This document shows, one piece after another, positions 54,415 to 62,988 of a DNA stretch of 64,000 nucleotides. Location of the stretch: positions 14,885-78,884 of the forward strand of contig JBHORA010000146.1 in assembly GCA_042408535.1 (NCBI GenBank), written 5' to 3'. The stretch comes from BPIH01 sp042408535. GTDB lineage: Bacteria; Chloroflexota; Limnocylindria; Limnocylindrales; CSP1-4. The translations under genes were made by a program, and so were the position numbers. The notes under the pieces were generated by a model, which was not told the DNA's origin, did no database searches, and saw only the letters and a list, made by a program, of their open reading frames with translations. Positions within the stretch are counted from its first letter, which is position 1; each line of letters opens with the position of its first letter.

Positions 54415-55745
54415 CGATCCGCTCCGGTGGCCGCCCTCGGGGCGACGATCAGGCCCACCGGGTCGAGTCCGCCCAACCGCCGCCCTGGGAGCCCGTTGGT
54501 CGGCCGCGGCGTCGGGCGAACGACCATGGCTCGGGGATCGGCGGCCTCCTCCGGTTCCTCGTCTTCCTCGCCGTCCTCGGCGGCCTCGTCCTGGCCGCCC
54601 TCCTGACCGTCCTCCGACCCGCCCTGGCGGCGGCCGTCGCCGGCTGGGCGGGCGACAACCCGGCGGCCTGGCGGATCCCGGTCATCGCCGACCTCGTCCG
54701 CGAGCAGCTCGGTTCCGAGCTCGCCGCCCGCCCCTCGTCCGATCCGAGCGATCTCGAGTTCGAGGTCGAGTTCGGCGAGACCGTCGAGAGCGTCGCCGAC
54801 CGCCTCCAGCGGGCCGGACTCCTCGTCTCGACGCGGGCCTTCCGCTTCGCTGCCTTCGAGGCCGACCTCGCCGACCAGCTCCGGGCCGGGACCTTCCGGC
54901 TCCGCCGGAACATGACGGCGACAGAGCTCGTTCGGGCCCTCATCGAGAACCGGATCGTCATCCGGACCATCGACGTCACCTTCCGAGAGGGGCTCCGGAT
55001 CGAGCAGATGACGGCGAAGCTCGAGACGATCGAGTCGGGCGTCGATCCAGCCACCTTCGAGGAGCTGGCGACCAACCCACCGGCGACGCTCCTTGCTGAC
55101 TTCCCGTGGCTGAAGCTTCCCCAGGGGGCGAGCCTCGAGGGCTACCTCTATCCGGCGACGTATCGGCTCCGGGTCGATGCCGATGGCCCCACGACGGCCG
55201 AGGACCTCATCCGGATGATGCTCACCGCCTTCCACGATCGCGTCGGCGAGGAGCGGATGAACGTCCCACCCGAGCTCGGGCTCGACTTCCACGAGGTCGT
55301 CATCCTCGCCTCCATCGTCGAGCGGGAGGCCGTCCTCGACGAGGAGCGGCCGCTCATCGCCGGCGTCTACCTCAACCGGCTGGCCCAGCGGCCCTACCTC
55401 TTGAACGCCGACCCGACCGTCATCTACGGCCTCGACACCGTCGCCCTCCGAAACCTCCCCATCGAGGAGTGGAAGAACTACACCTTCTGGACCCCACCCG
55501 GGCGCCCCCTCGCCGAGGTGACGCTTCCGGACGACCTGGCCGGCTTCCAGACGTACCGCCACGGCGGCCTCGTCCCGGGACCGATCGTCTCGCCGTCGGT
55601 TGCCTCCATCGATGCCGTCCTCGGGGCCGACACGGGGACCGGCTATCGGTACTTCGTCGCCATCCCCGATGGGAGCGGGCGACACGCCTTCGCCAAGACC
55701 CTCGCCGAGCACGAGGCGAACCTCCGCACGTACGGCTACCGGTGA
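54411..55745 (+). CDS. mltG: Endolytic murein transglycosylase MltG
   Basis: Membrane enzyme that cuts nascent glycan strands; 444 residues. A ~45-residue cytosolic part and one membrane helix (about 46-70) precede a LysM-like region (about 115-190) and the YceG catalytic domain. The catalytic glutamate is Glu304 in ASIVEREA; LEGYLYPATYRL and LNADPTVIYGL are family blocks, and NYTFWTPPGRPL ... PGPIVSPS closes the domain. The ruvX-mltG order is common in Gram-positive-type bacteria. It sits in the operon with the FtsA-like pair. Confidence 0.94.
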   Translation: MTIRSGGRPRGDDQAHRVESAQPPPWEPVGRPRRRANDHGSGIGGLLRFLVFLAVLGGLVLAALLTVLRPALAAAVAGWAGDNPAAWRIPVIADLVREQLGSELAARPSSDPSDLEFEVEFGETVESVADRLQRAGLLVSTRAFRFAAFEADLADQLRAGTFRLRRNMTATELVRALIENRIVIRTIDVTFREGLRIEQMTAKLETIESGVDPATFEELATNPPATLLADFPWLKLPQGASLEGYLYPATYRLRVDADGPTTAEDLIRMMLTAFHDRVGEERMNVPPELGLDFHEVVILASIVEREAVLDEERPLIAGVYLNRLAQRPYLLNADPTVIYGLDTVALRNLPIEEWKNYTFWTPPGRPLAEVTLPDDLAGFQTYRHGGLVPGPIVSPSVASIDAVLGADTGTGYRYFVAIPDGSGRHAFAKTLAEHEANLRTYGYR

Positions 55746-56995
55746 GCGGGGCACGGAGACGTCGGTGGTCGGCGCGCCGACCGGGATGGCCGAGCCCGGC
55801 CGACTTCGCGCCGCCGCCGGCCGAGGCCGATCGCCGGCGCTGGGCGGATGCCGACCGGGCTGCGCGCCCGGCTCGGATCGAGCGCCTCCGGGCCCGCATC
55901 GAGGAGGCCGGCGTCGACGGCTACTTCGGTCTTCGACCCGAGGACGCCCGCTACCTGACCGGCGTTCGCCTCGGCTTCGGCGAGGAAAAGGTTGCCGGCC
56001 ACTCGGGGCGTTTTCTCGTCGGCCGTGCGGCCGTCGTCGTCTTCGCCGACCCGCGCTATACCGTCCAGTTCCGGGCCGAGGCCCCCGAGGTTCGCCTCGA
56101 GGTCCTCGCCGGTGACCTCAGCGAGCGCTGGCCATCCCTCGCCGCGGAGCTCGGCATCCGGCGCCTCGCCGTCGACCCGACCTGTCCGATCGGCCTCTGG
56201 CGGCGGCTGGCCGAGGCGGCGCCCGCGGTCGAGCTCGAGCCCGCACCCGACTGGCTCGACCACGATCGGGCGAAGAAGGAGCCGGCCGAAGTCGAGCGGA
56301 TCGCGGCCGCGGCGGCCGTCGCGGACCGGGCCCTCGCCGCCCTCCTCCCCGAGATCGGGCCGGAGCGAACGGAGCGCGAGCTCGCTCTCCGGCTCGAATG
56401 GGCGATCCGGTCCGGCGGCGGCGACGGCCTCGCCTTCGAGGTCGCCTGCCTCTCGGGGCCCCAGGCGGCCCTCCCCCATGGTTCGCCCCGCGACGTCCCG
56501 ATCGGAACCGGCACGGTCCTCCTCGTCGACTTCGGGGCGGAGGTCGACGGCTATCGGAGCGACATGACCCGGACCCTCTTCGTTGGCGAACCGGCCGCGG
56601 CGGCCCTCGATGCCTACGACCTCGTCGCCCGGGCACAGGGAGCGGCCCTCGCGCGTCTTGAGACGAGCTTCGAGGAGCCCGTCGCGCCGAGCGGACGAGC
56701 GGTCGATGCAGCTGCCCGGATGGTCATCGAGGCAGCCGGCTTCGGCGAGCGGTTCGGACATGGGACCGGCCACGGGATCGGCCTCGCCACCCACGAGCTG
56801 CCCCGCCTTTCGCGTCTCGCCCCGGAGGTGCCACTCCCGTCGCCGACGGTCTTCTCCGTCGAGCCCGGCGTCTATCTCGAGGGGGAGCTCGGCATTCGGA
56901 TCGAGGACCTCGTCCTCTACGATCACACCGCTCGGCGCCTGGAGCGACTGACCCGTTTCCCGCGGGAGCCGCTCGTCGTTGGACCCGACCGGTAG
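55742..56995 (+). CDS. pepQ: M24 family Xaa-Pro aminopeptidase/dipeptidase
   Basis: Cytosolic creatinase-fold metallopeptidase, 417 residues. An N-terminal domain (GYFGLRPEDARYLTGVRLGF) is followed by the pita-bread catalytic domain with metal ligands VDFGAEVDGYRSDMTRT (two Asp), HGTGHGIGLATHE (His), FSVEPGVYL (Glu) and IRIEDLVL (Glu). It releases residues next to proline from short peptides. The first ~40 residues are basic and Pro-rich. It starts with GTG in a GTGA overlap with mltG; its TAG stop lies inside a TAGAAT hexamer before efp. Confidence 0.9.
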   Translation: MSGARRRRWSARRPGWPSPADFAPPPAEADRRRWADADRAARPARIERLRARIEEAGVDGYFGLRPEDARYLTGVRLGFGEEKVAGHSGRFLVGRAAVVVFADPRYTVQFRAEAPEVRLEVLAGDLSERWPSLAAELGIRRLAVDPTCPIGLWRRLAEAAPAVELEPAPDWLDHDRAKKEPAEVERIAAAAAVADRALAALLPEIGPERTERELALRLEWAIRSGGGDGLAFEVACLSGPQAALPHGSPRDVPIGTGTVLLVDFGAEVDGYRSDMTRTLFVGEPAAAALDAYDLVARAQGAALARLETSFEEPVAPSGRAVDAAARMVIEAAGFGERFGHGTGHGIGLATHELPRLSRLAPEVPLPSPTVFSVEPGVYLEGELGIRIEDLVLYDHTARRLERLTRFPREPLVVGPDR

Positions 56996-56998
56996 AAT
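56993..56998 (+). promoter_or_regulatory. Possible efp -10 (TAGAAT)
   Basis: TAGAAT overlaps the pepQ stop and is 86 bases before the efp GTG, giving a leader with AGGAG at 57069-57073. Confidence 0.4.
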
Positions 56999-57084
56999 GC
57001 GGCCGCCACCACTGTTCCCATCTCGGCCGCGACGCGTACCTCAACGCTCCCGCGGGCCCGATCCCGACAGGAGTCGAGCAGACC

Positions 57085-57642
57085 GTGATCTCCACCGGTG
57101 AGCTGCGCAAGGGCGTCGTCATCGAGCTCGACGGCGACCTCTGGCAGATTCTCGAATACCACCACATCAAGATGGGCCGCGGCTCGGCCCAGGTCCGGAT
57201 CAAGCTCCGGAATGTGAAGAAGGGCTCGATCATCGAGCGCACCTTCCAGGCCGGCGAGCGCTGGCCACGGGCCCAGCTCGAGCACCGGCCGGTCCAGTTC
57301 CTCTACCGAGACGGCGACGAGTTCCACTTCATGGACTCCGACACCTACGACCAGTTCGTCCTCACCGTCGAGCAGCTCGGTGAGGCGGCGGCCTACCTCA
57401 AGGACGGGATGGTCCTCGACCGGACGGCGTACGAAGGGGAGACGATCGGCGTCGAGCTCCCGGTCACCGTCGACCTCGTCGTCACCGAGACCGAGCCTGG
57501 CTTCGCCGGCGACACGGCCCAGGGGGCCCGGAAGCCGGCGACGACGGAGACGGGGCTCGTCGTCCAGGTCCCGCTCTTCGTCGAGGTCGGCGACACGATC
57601 CGGATCGACACCCGAACGGGGGAGTACGTGACCCGGGTCTAG
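57085..57642 (+). CDS. efp: Translation elongation factor P
   Basis: Relieves ribosome stalling at polyproline; 185 residues with three OB/KOW-type domains. It opens MISTGELRKGVVIELDGDLW. The tip loop that reaches the peptidyl-transferase centre reads HHIKMGRGSAQVRIK, so Arg32 stands where most bacteria have a modified Lys (PGKG) and Pro is replaced by Met. No EarP, EpmA or YmfI modification gene is visible in this window. The C-terminal block GDTIRIDTRTGEYVTRV is canonical. AGGAG lies 11 bases before the GTG. Confidence 0.95.
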   Translation: MISTGELRKGVVIELDGDLWQILEYHHIKMGRGSAQVRIKLRNVKKGSIIERTFQAGERWPRAQLEHRPVQFLYRDGDEFHFMDSDTYDQFVLTVEQLGEAAAYLKDGMVLDRTAYEGETIGVELPVTVDLVVTETEPGFAGDTAQGARKPATTETGLVVQVPLFVEVGDTIRIDTRTGEYVTRV

Positions 57643-57750
57643 GACTCGCCCCGGGCACCGGGGCCGATGCTCTCGCCCGCGGCCGTCCTCCGGCGCCGGC
57701 GGTCGAGGGCGCGGCGAACGGATTCTCGCGGGCTCGGGCATCATGGAACG

Positions 57751-59244
57751 ATGAGTGGGATCGACCGGCGGTCCTCCTGGGCGCTGCCGCCCTGGGACGC
57801 CGTCGAGCCGAACGAGCGGGATCGGCCGGCCGTCTCGGGCACCTTCGGGCTCCGGATCTTCACCGTTGCCGAGGTGACCCGGGCCATTCGGGCCGCCGTT
57901 CGAGCCGACGAGCGCCTCCGGGAGCTGTGGGTCGAAGGTGAGGTCGGTCGGGTGACGATCTCCTCGGCCGGCCACGCCTACTTCAGCCTGAAGGATGCCG
58001 AGGCCCAACTCGCCTGCGTCTGGTTCCGCGACGACCGGCTCGCTTCGCCCTTCGAGGTCCGGACGGGGCTCCGAATCGTCGCCCACGGCCGAATCGACCT
58101 CTACGAGCCGACGGGCGCCCTCCAGCTCTACGTCGACACCGTCCAGCCCGCCGGCTTCGGCGATCTCGCCCTTCGCCTGGAGGCCCTGAAGGCGAAGCTC
58201 GCCGCCGAAGGCCTCTTCGATCGATCGCGGAAGCGGGCCCTCCCCGAACGTCCGGCCGTCGTCGCCTGCGTCACGAGTCCGGTCGGCGCCGTCTGGCACG
58301 ACATCCGAACCGTCCTCGCGCGCCGCTGGCCGGCAGCGACGGTCGTCCTCTCGCCCTGCCTCGTCCAGGGCGACGGGGCAGCGACCTCGATCGTCGCCGC
58401 CCTTCGGCGGGTCGCGCGCTGGAGCGAGGCGCTCGCCGCCGCCGGTCGGGTCGAAGAGGCGCCGGCGGTGACGATCGTCGCCCGGGGTGGCGGCTCCCTC
58501 GAGGACCTCTGGGCCTTCAACGAGGAAGCTGTCGTGCGGGCCATCGCGGCCCACCCCGTTCCCGTCGTCACCGGCATCGGCCACGAGACGGACGTCACCC
58601 TCGCCGACTTCGCGGCCGACGTCCGAGCCCCGACCCCTTCGGCGGCAGCCGAGCTCGTCGTGCCCGACCGGGCCGAAATCCTGGCTGCGATTGCGGCCCT
58701 CGGTCGCCGGCGCGACGGAGCCCTCGCCGCCCGCCTCGCCGCTCTCCGGCGAGCCCTCGCCGAGGAGCGGCGGGTCCTGGCCACCCTCGACCCGCGGGCT
58801 GTCCTCGCCGCACGGCGGCAAGCCGTCGACCTCCTCGGGGATCGGGCGACCCGGGCCGTCGTCGCCCGCCTGGAACGAAGTCGGGCCGCCGTCGCCCTCC
58901 TCGAGCGACGGCTCCGCCCCATCCTGCCCCGCCGCCTCGAACGGGCCCGGGAGCGGCTCGAGCGGGTCCGGGGCGCCCTGCCGACCCTCGTCGGCCGGCA
59001 CCTCGAACGATCCCGGGCGGCCGTCGGGCTAGCGAGCGCCGCGCTGGCGGCCCTCGGACCGCAGGCGACCCTCGAGCGTGGCTTCGCCATCGTGACCCGA
59101 GCCAGGGATGGGGTCATCGTCCGCGATCCAGCCGAGGCTCCCGCGGGAAGCGACCTCCGGATCCGGGTCGCCCGGGGGGCCTTTGGGGCGACCGTCGCCG
59201 GACCCGGAGCGGCCGAGCCGGAGGCCGAGGGCCGAGGGGCATGA
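57751..59244 (+). CDS. xseA: Exodeoxyribonuclease VII large subunit
   Basis: Processive single-strand DNA exonuclease subunit, 497 residues. The OB-fold domain (about 30-135) has LWVEGEVGRVTISSAGHAYF. The catalytic domain has VTSPVGAVWHDI, ARGGGSLEDLWAFNEE and TGIGHETDVTLADFAADV. A long Arg/Ala/Leu helical region follows, then the C-terminal LERGFAIVTR. ATG 57751 has no clear Shine-Dalgarno; a weak CATCAT hexamer ends 6 bases before it. It is coupled by ATGA to a small membrane gene and so to xseB. Confidence 0.93.
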   Translation: MSGIDRRSSWALPPWDAVEPNERDRPAVSGTFGLRIFTVAEVTRAIRAAVRADERLRELWVEGEVGRVTISSAGHAYFSLKDAEAQLACVWFRDDRLASPFEVRTGLRIVAHGRIDLYEPTGALQLYVDTVQPAGFGDLALRLEALKAKLAAEGLFDRSRKRALPERPAVVACVTSPVGAVWHDIRTVLARRWPAATVVLSPCLVQGDGAATSIVAALRRVARWSEALAAAGRVEEAPAVTIVARGGGSLEDLWAFNEEAVVRAIAAHPVPVVTGIGHETDVTLADFAADVRAPTPSAAAELVVPDRAEILAAIAALGRRRDGALAARLAALRRALAEERRVLATLDPRAVLAARRQAVDLLGDRATRAVVARLERSRAAVALLERRLRPILPRRLERARERLERVRGALPTLVGRHLERSRAAVGLASAALAALGPQATLERGFAIVTRARDGVIVRDPAEAPAGSDLRIRVARGAFGATVAGPGAAEPEAEGRGA

Positions 59245-59477
59245 TCGAGGCCGTCGGCGTCCTTTTGGCCGCCCTCGTCCTCTTCGGTGCTGCGGTCCGG
59301 GTCGGTATCATCCTCGGCACCCGGCTCGACCGGCTCGCCGAACGCCTCGTCGGGGAGCGCGCGACCGACGACCCTGCGGCCGAAGCGGGCGACCGGGGCT
59401 CCGAGGACTCGGAGGGTTCGGTCGGCCCGGCGACGACCCGGAGCGCGGAGCGCGCCGAGGAAGGGAGCGAACGATGA
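59241..59477 (+). CDS. Small membrane protein inserted between xseA and xseB
   Basis: A 78-residue protein with one N-terminal membrane helix (about 4-26) and a charged Glu/Ser/Asp tail. It overlaps both neighbours by ATGA, so all three genes are translated as a coupled set. xseA and xseB are usually adjacent; this insertion is unusual. No family recognised. Confidence 0.65.
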   Translation: MIEAVGVLLAALVLFGAAVRVGIILGTRLDRLAERLVGERATDDPAAEAGDRGSEDSEGSVGPATTRSAERAEEGSER

Positions 59478-59782
59478 CGATCGAGGAGGCGGCCGGCGGA
59501 GCCGGTCCTCTGAGCCCCGGTGCGGGATCGGGTGAGGCACCACCCGTCGAGTCCCTCGGTTTCGATGCCGCCCTCGCCGAACTCCAGGCCGTCGTTGGTC
59601 GCCTCGAGGAGGGCGGGCAGCCCCTCGAGGAGGCCCTCGCCCTCTACGAGCGGGGCGTCGCCCTCCAGGAGCGCCTCGAGCGCCTCCTCGCCGAGGCCGA
59701 GCTCCGGATCCGGCGGCTCGTCGAGCGAGGCGGCGGGCGCGTCGACGCCCTCGAGGGCCCGGGGCCGGAGGAGAACGGCTGA
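59474..59782 (+). CDS. xseB: Exodeoxyribonuclease VII small subunit
   Basis: A 102-residue helical hairpin subunit that binds several copies to XseA. The family core is FDAALAELQAVVGRLEEGG followed by LEEALALYERGVALQERL (about residues 30-70). The first ~28 residues are Gly/Ala/Pro-rich and the tail after ~90 is acidic. Confidence 0.9.
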   Translation: MTIEEAAGGAGPLSPGAGSGEAPPVESLGFDAALAELQAVVGRLEEGGQPLEEALALYERGVALQERLERLLAEAELRIRRLVERGGGRVDALEGPGPEENG

Positions 59783-59827
59783 GGTACCGGGTCGGTCGTC
59801 GATTCTGACGGGGCGGGGCCGACGGGG

Positions 59828-59833
59828 TAGACT
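59828..59833 (+). promoter_or_regulatory. Possible dxs -10 (TAGACT)
   Basis: TAGACT, as at topA, but 75 bases before the dxs GTG; GAAGGA just before the start serves as ribosome site. Confidence 0.4.
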
Positions 59834-59908
59834 CCCGGGCGCCGGGGCGAACTATCGATCCTGGGACCGACGACCCGCCTCGTCGTACGCAGAGGAACCG
59901 AAGGACCC

Positions 59909-62056
59909 GTGTCGATCCTGTCGACCATCGAGGGCCCGGCCGACCTCCGGGGTCTCACCCTCGAAGAGCTCGAAGCCCTCGCCGCCGAGATTCGGGAGAC
60001 GATCATCACCACCGTCGCCCGAACGGGAGGCCACCTCGGGAGTTCACTCGGTGTCGTCGAGCTGACGATCGCCCTCCATCGGCTCCTCGACTCGCCGTAC
60101 GACAAGATCGTCTGGGACACCGGCCATCAGGCCTACGCCCACAAGCTCCTCACCGGCCGCCTCGCCCAGTTTGGGACCCTCCGCCAGCTCGGCGGGATCG
60201 GCGGCTTTCCGCGTCGGGTCGAGTCGCCCCACGACGTCTTCGACGGTGGGCATGCCGGGACCGGTCTCTCCATCGCCCAAGGCCTAGCGACGGCCCGGGA
60301 CCTCCGCCACGGGCTGGAACGGATCGCCGTTGTCGTCGGCGATGCCGCCCTCATCAGCGGCCTCTCCCTCGAGGCCCTGAACGACATCGGCCAGCGAAAG
60401 ACGCAGCTTCTCATCGTCCTGAACGACAACGAGATGTCGATCAGCCCGACCGTCGGCGCCCTCTCCCACTACCTGTCGGAGATCAAGCTCTCGCCGGCCT
60501 GGCACCAGACGAAGACGGCCTACGACCGCTTCATCGAGCATTTGCCCTTCGTCGGTCGAACGGCCCTCGAGCTCTCGCAGCGGCTCCGGAAGTCGGTCGT
60601 CAACTTCGCCCAGCCGGGGCAGCTCTTCGAGGACCTCGGGATCACCTACATCGGGCTCGTCGACGGCCACGACCTGCGGGCCCTCCTCCACAACCTCCGG
60701 GCGGCCCTGACCCTCAAGGGCCCGGTCATCGTCCACGTCCGGACCCAGAAGGGGAAGGGCTATCACCCGGCCGAGGTCGACCAGGTCAGCTTCCACGGGG
60801 CGGCCCTGCCGCCGATCGAGCTGCCGCCGAAGGCGCCCGACCGTCTGGATGGGCCGGGCGGAGCCGGAGTGGGGGTTGTCCTCGACGGTCGGCTGCGGTC
60901 GAACGGGAAGGTCCTGGCGCCCGGTGACGCTGCGGGGGCGGACGAGGCCGCCGGCCGGGCAGGAGCCGCGGTCGGTGCGCCGGCGGCGGAGGCGGGCGGG
61001 GCGACGATGCCGGCGGAATCGATCTCCGACGATGCGGCGGCACCGACGATCCGCCCGACACCCACCCCGAAGGTCCCGAACTACACCCACTTCTTCGTCA
61101 GCGAGCTCATCGCGCTCGCCCGCCACGACCGGCGGATCGTCGGGATCACGGCCGGGATGCCGACGGGGACAGGCCTCGCCAAGTTCCAGGCCGAGTTTCC
61201 CGACCGCTTCATCGATGTCGGGATCGCCGAGCAACACGCCGTCACCCTCGCTACGGGCCTCGCCCTCGGCGGCTTGCGGCCGGTCGTCGCCATCTACTCG
61301 ACCTTCCTCCAGCGGGCCTTCGACCAGATCGTCCACGATGTGTGCCAGAACGACGCGCCGGTCGTCCTCGCCGTCGATCGGGCCGGGCTCGTCGGCGAGG
61401 ACGGCACGAGCCACCAGGGGATGTTCATGATCCCCGCCCAGCGCCAGCTGCCGCGCCTCGTTGTTGCCAGCCCGAAGGACGAGCAAGAGCTCCGGGCCCT
61501 CCTCCGGACCGCGCTCGGCGCCGACCGACCTTTCGCCCTCCACTATCCGCGCGATCCTGGATTTGGGGTCCCGGAGCGGACCCCCGAGCCGGTCTCGATC
61601 GGACAGGCGGAGCTCCTCCGCGAGGGGAGCGACCTCCTCATCGTCGGCTTCGGACCGATCGTCCAGCGGGGTCTCGAGGCGGCCGAGCGCCTGGCCGAGG
61701 AGGGACTCTCGGTCGCCGTCATCAACGCCCGCTTCGCAAAGCCCCTCGATCGTCAGCTCATCCTCGACGCCGCCCGCGGCAAGCGGCTCCTCGTCACCCT
61801 CGAAGAGAGCGTCGTCGTCGGCGGCTTTGGCTCGGCGGTGCTGGAGGCCGTCGAGGAGGCTCGGCTCCGTGACCCGGCGTACCGCCAGCTCGTCGTTCGC
61901 CCCATCGGCATCCCAGCCGACCGCTTTGTCGATCACGGCGCCGTCGGCGACCTCCGACGGCTCCTCCGCCTCGACGTGCCGGGGATCGTCGAGCAGGTCC
62001 GGGAGACCCTCGCCCAGCTCGATTCCGCCGCTGCCCGCGGACCCCGGCCTGCCTGA
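59909..62056 (+). CDS. dxs: 1-deoxy-D-xylulose-5-phosphate synthase
   Basis: TPP enzyme starting the MEP isoprenoid pathway; 715 residues (about 620 is usual). GGHLGSSLGVVEL (His42) and DTGHQAYAHKLLTGR (His73) are typical. The TPP motif reads VVGDAALISGLSLEALN ... NDNEMSISP: GDA (144-146) replaces the near-universal GDG, and SPHDVFDGGHAGTG differs from the usual HSST block. The second half is canonical: FIDVGIAEQHAVT and DRAGLVGEDGTSHQG. The extra length is a Gly/Ala-rich linker of about 90 residues (295-388) between the first two domains. Confidence 0.92.
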   Translation: MSILSTIEGPADLRGLTLEELEALAAEIRETIITTVARTGGHLGSSLGVVELTIALHRLLDSPYDKIVWDTGHQAYAHKLLTGRLAQFGTLRQLGGIGGFPRRVESPHDVFDGGHAGTGLSIAQGLATARDLRHGLERIAVVVGDAALISGLSLEALNDIGQRKTQLLIVLNDNEMSISPTVGALSHYLSEIKLSPAWHQTKTAYDRFIEHLPFVGRTALELSQRLRKSVVNFAQPGQLFEDLGITYIGLVDGHDLRALLHNLRAALTLKGPVIVHVRTQKGKGYHPAEVDQVSFHGAALPPIELPPKAPDRLDGPGGAGVGVVLDGRLRSNGKVLAPGDAAGADEAAGRAGAAVGAPAAEAGGATMPAESISDDAAAPTIRPTPTPKVPNYTHFFVSELIALARHDRRIVGITAGMPTGTGLAKFQAEFPDRFIDVGIAEQHAVTLATGLALGGLRPVVAIYSTFLQRAFDQIVHDVCQNDAPVVLAVDRAGLVGEDGTSHQGMFMIPAQRQLPRLVVASPKDEQELRALLRTALGADRPFALHYPRDPGFGVPERTPEPVSIGQAELLREGSDLLIVGFGPIVQRGLEAAERLAEEGLSVAVINARFAKPLDRQLILDAARGKRLLVTLEESVVVGGFGSAVLEAVEEARLRDPAYRQLVVRPIGIPADRFVDHGAVGDLRRLLRLDVPGIVEQVRETLAQLDSAAARGPRPA

Positions 62057-62142
62057 CTCGCCATCGGCGCCCGGAGCGGTGCCAGGCCGAGGTGCGATCG
62101 GAGGCGAGCCGCGGGAGAGCGGCGTGTGCAACGATTAGAGCC

Positions 62143-62988
62143 ATGACGCGCGATCGGAGGAGTGGCCGTCGTGGGGTCCGGCTCGACGAACTCATCGTCG
62201 AGCGCGGCCTCGCCGAGTCCCGGCACCGGGCCCAGGCCCTCGTCCTCGCTGGACGGATCCGCGTCGGGACGGGCGAGGCGGCTCGGGCCGACCGGAAACC
62301 CGGCGACCTCGTCCCGGCCGACGCGCCGCTCCAGCTCCTCGAACCGGAACCGTACGTCAGCCGGGGCGGGCACAAGCTCGCCGCCGCCCTCGACGCCTTC
62401 GCCATCGATCCGCGGGGCATGGTCTGCCTCGATGTCGGGGCGTCGACGGGCGGCTTCACCGATGTCCTCCTCCAACGCGGTGCCAGCCGGGTCTACGCCC
62501 TCGACGTCGGCCGCGGCCAGCTCGCCGAGCGGCTCCGTCGCGACCCGCGGGTCGTCGTCATGGAGGGGGTGAATGCCCGGGACCTGACGGCCGGTTCGCT
62601 CCCCGAGCCCGTCGACCTGGCGACGATCGACGTCGCCTTCATCTCCCTCCGCCTCGTCCTGGGGCCCGTGGCGAGCTGCCTTCCGGCCGGCGGGCGGATC
62701 GTCGCCCTCGTGAAGCCCCAGTTCGAGGCTGGCCGCCAGGACGTCCGCAAGGGCGTCGTCCGCGAGCCGGCCGTCCATCGGCGGGTCCTGCAGTCCGTCG
62801 CCGAGCACGCCCTCGAGCTCGGCTTCGAGGTCGAGGGGATCGTGCCCTCGGTTCTCCGGGGGCCGGCTGGCAACCGGGAGTTCTTCCTCGCCCTCCGAGT
62901 GCCGCCTCCGGGCGTCGAGCCGGACGGGGCCGAAGACGGACCGAGGCCGCCGCTCGAGGCATGGATCGAGGAGGTCGTCGGTCGATGA
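62143..62988 (+). CDS. tlyA: TlyA family rRNA methyltransferase/hemolysin-like protein
   Basis: Predicted 2'-O-methyltransferase of 16S/23S rRNA, 281 residues. The N-terminal S4 RNA-binding domain is RLDELIVERGLAESRHRAQA..LAGRIRVG (about 12-45). The linker block YVSRGGHKLAAALDAF precedes an FtsJ-type fold with CLDVGASTGGFTDVLLQRGA (SAM site). LVKPQFEAGR is a family marker. The stop overlaps nadK (ATGA), a common pairing. An ATTAGA-like stretch before the ATG may be a promoter but is weak. Confidence 0.92.
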   Translation: MTRDRRSGRRGVRLDELIVERGLAESRHRAQALVLAGRIRVGTGEAARADRKPGDLVPADAPLQLLEPEPYVSRGGHKLAAALDAFAIDPRGMVCLDVGASTGGFTDVLLQRGASRVYALDVGRGQLAERLRRDPRVVVMEGVNARDLTAGSLPEPVDLATIDVAFISLRLVLGPVASCLPAGGRIVALVKPQFEAGRQDVRKGVVREPAVHRRVLQSVAEHALELGFEVEGIVPSVLRGPAGNREFFLALRVPPPGVEPDGAEDGPRPPLEAWIEEVVGR

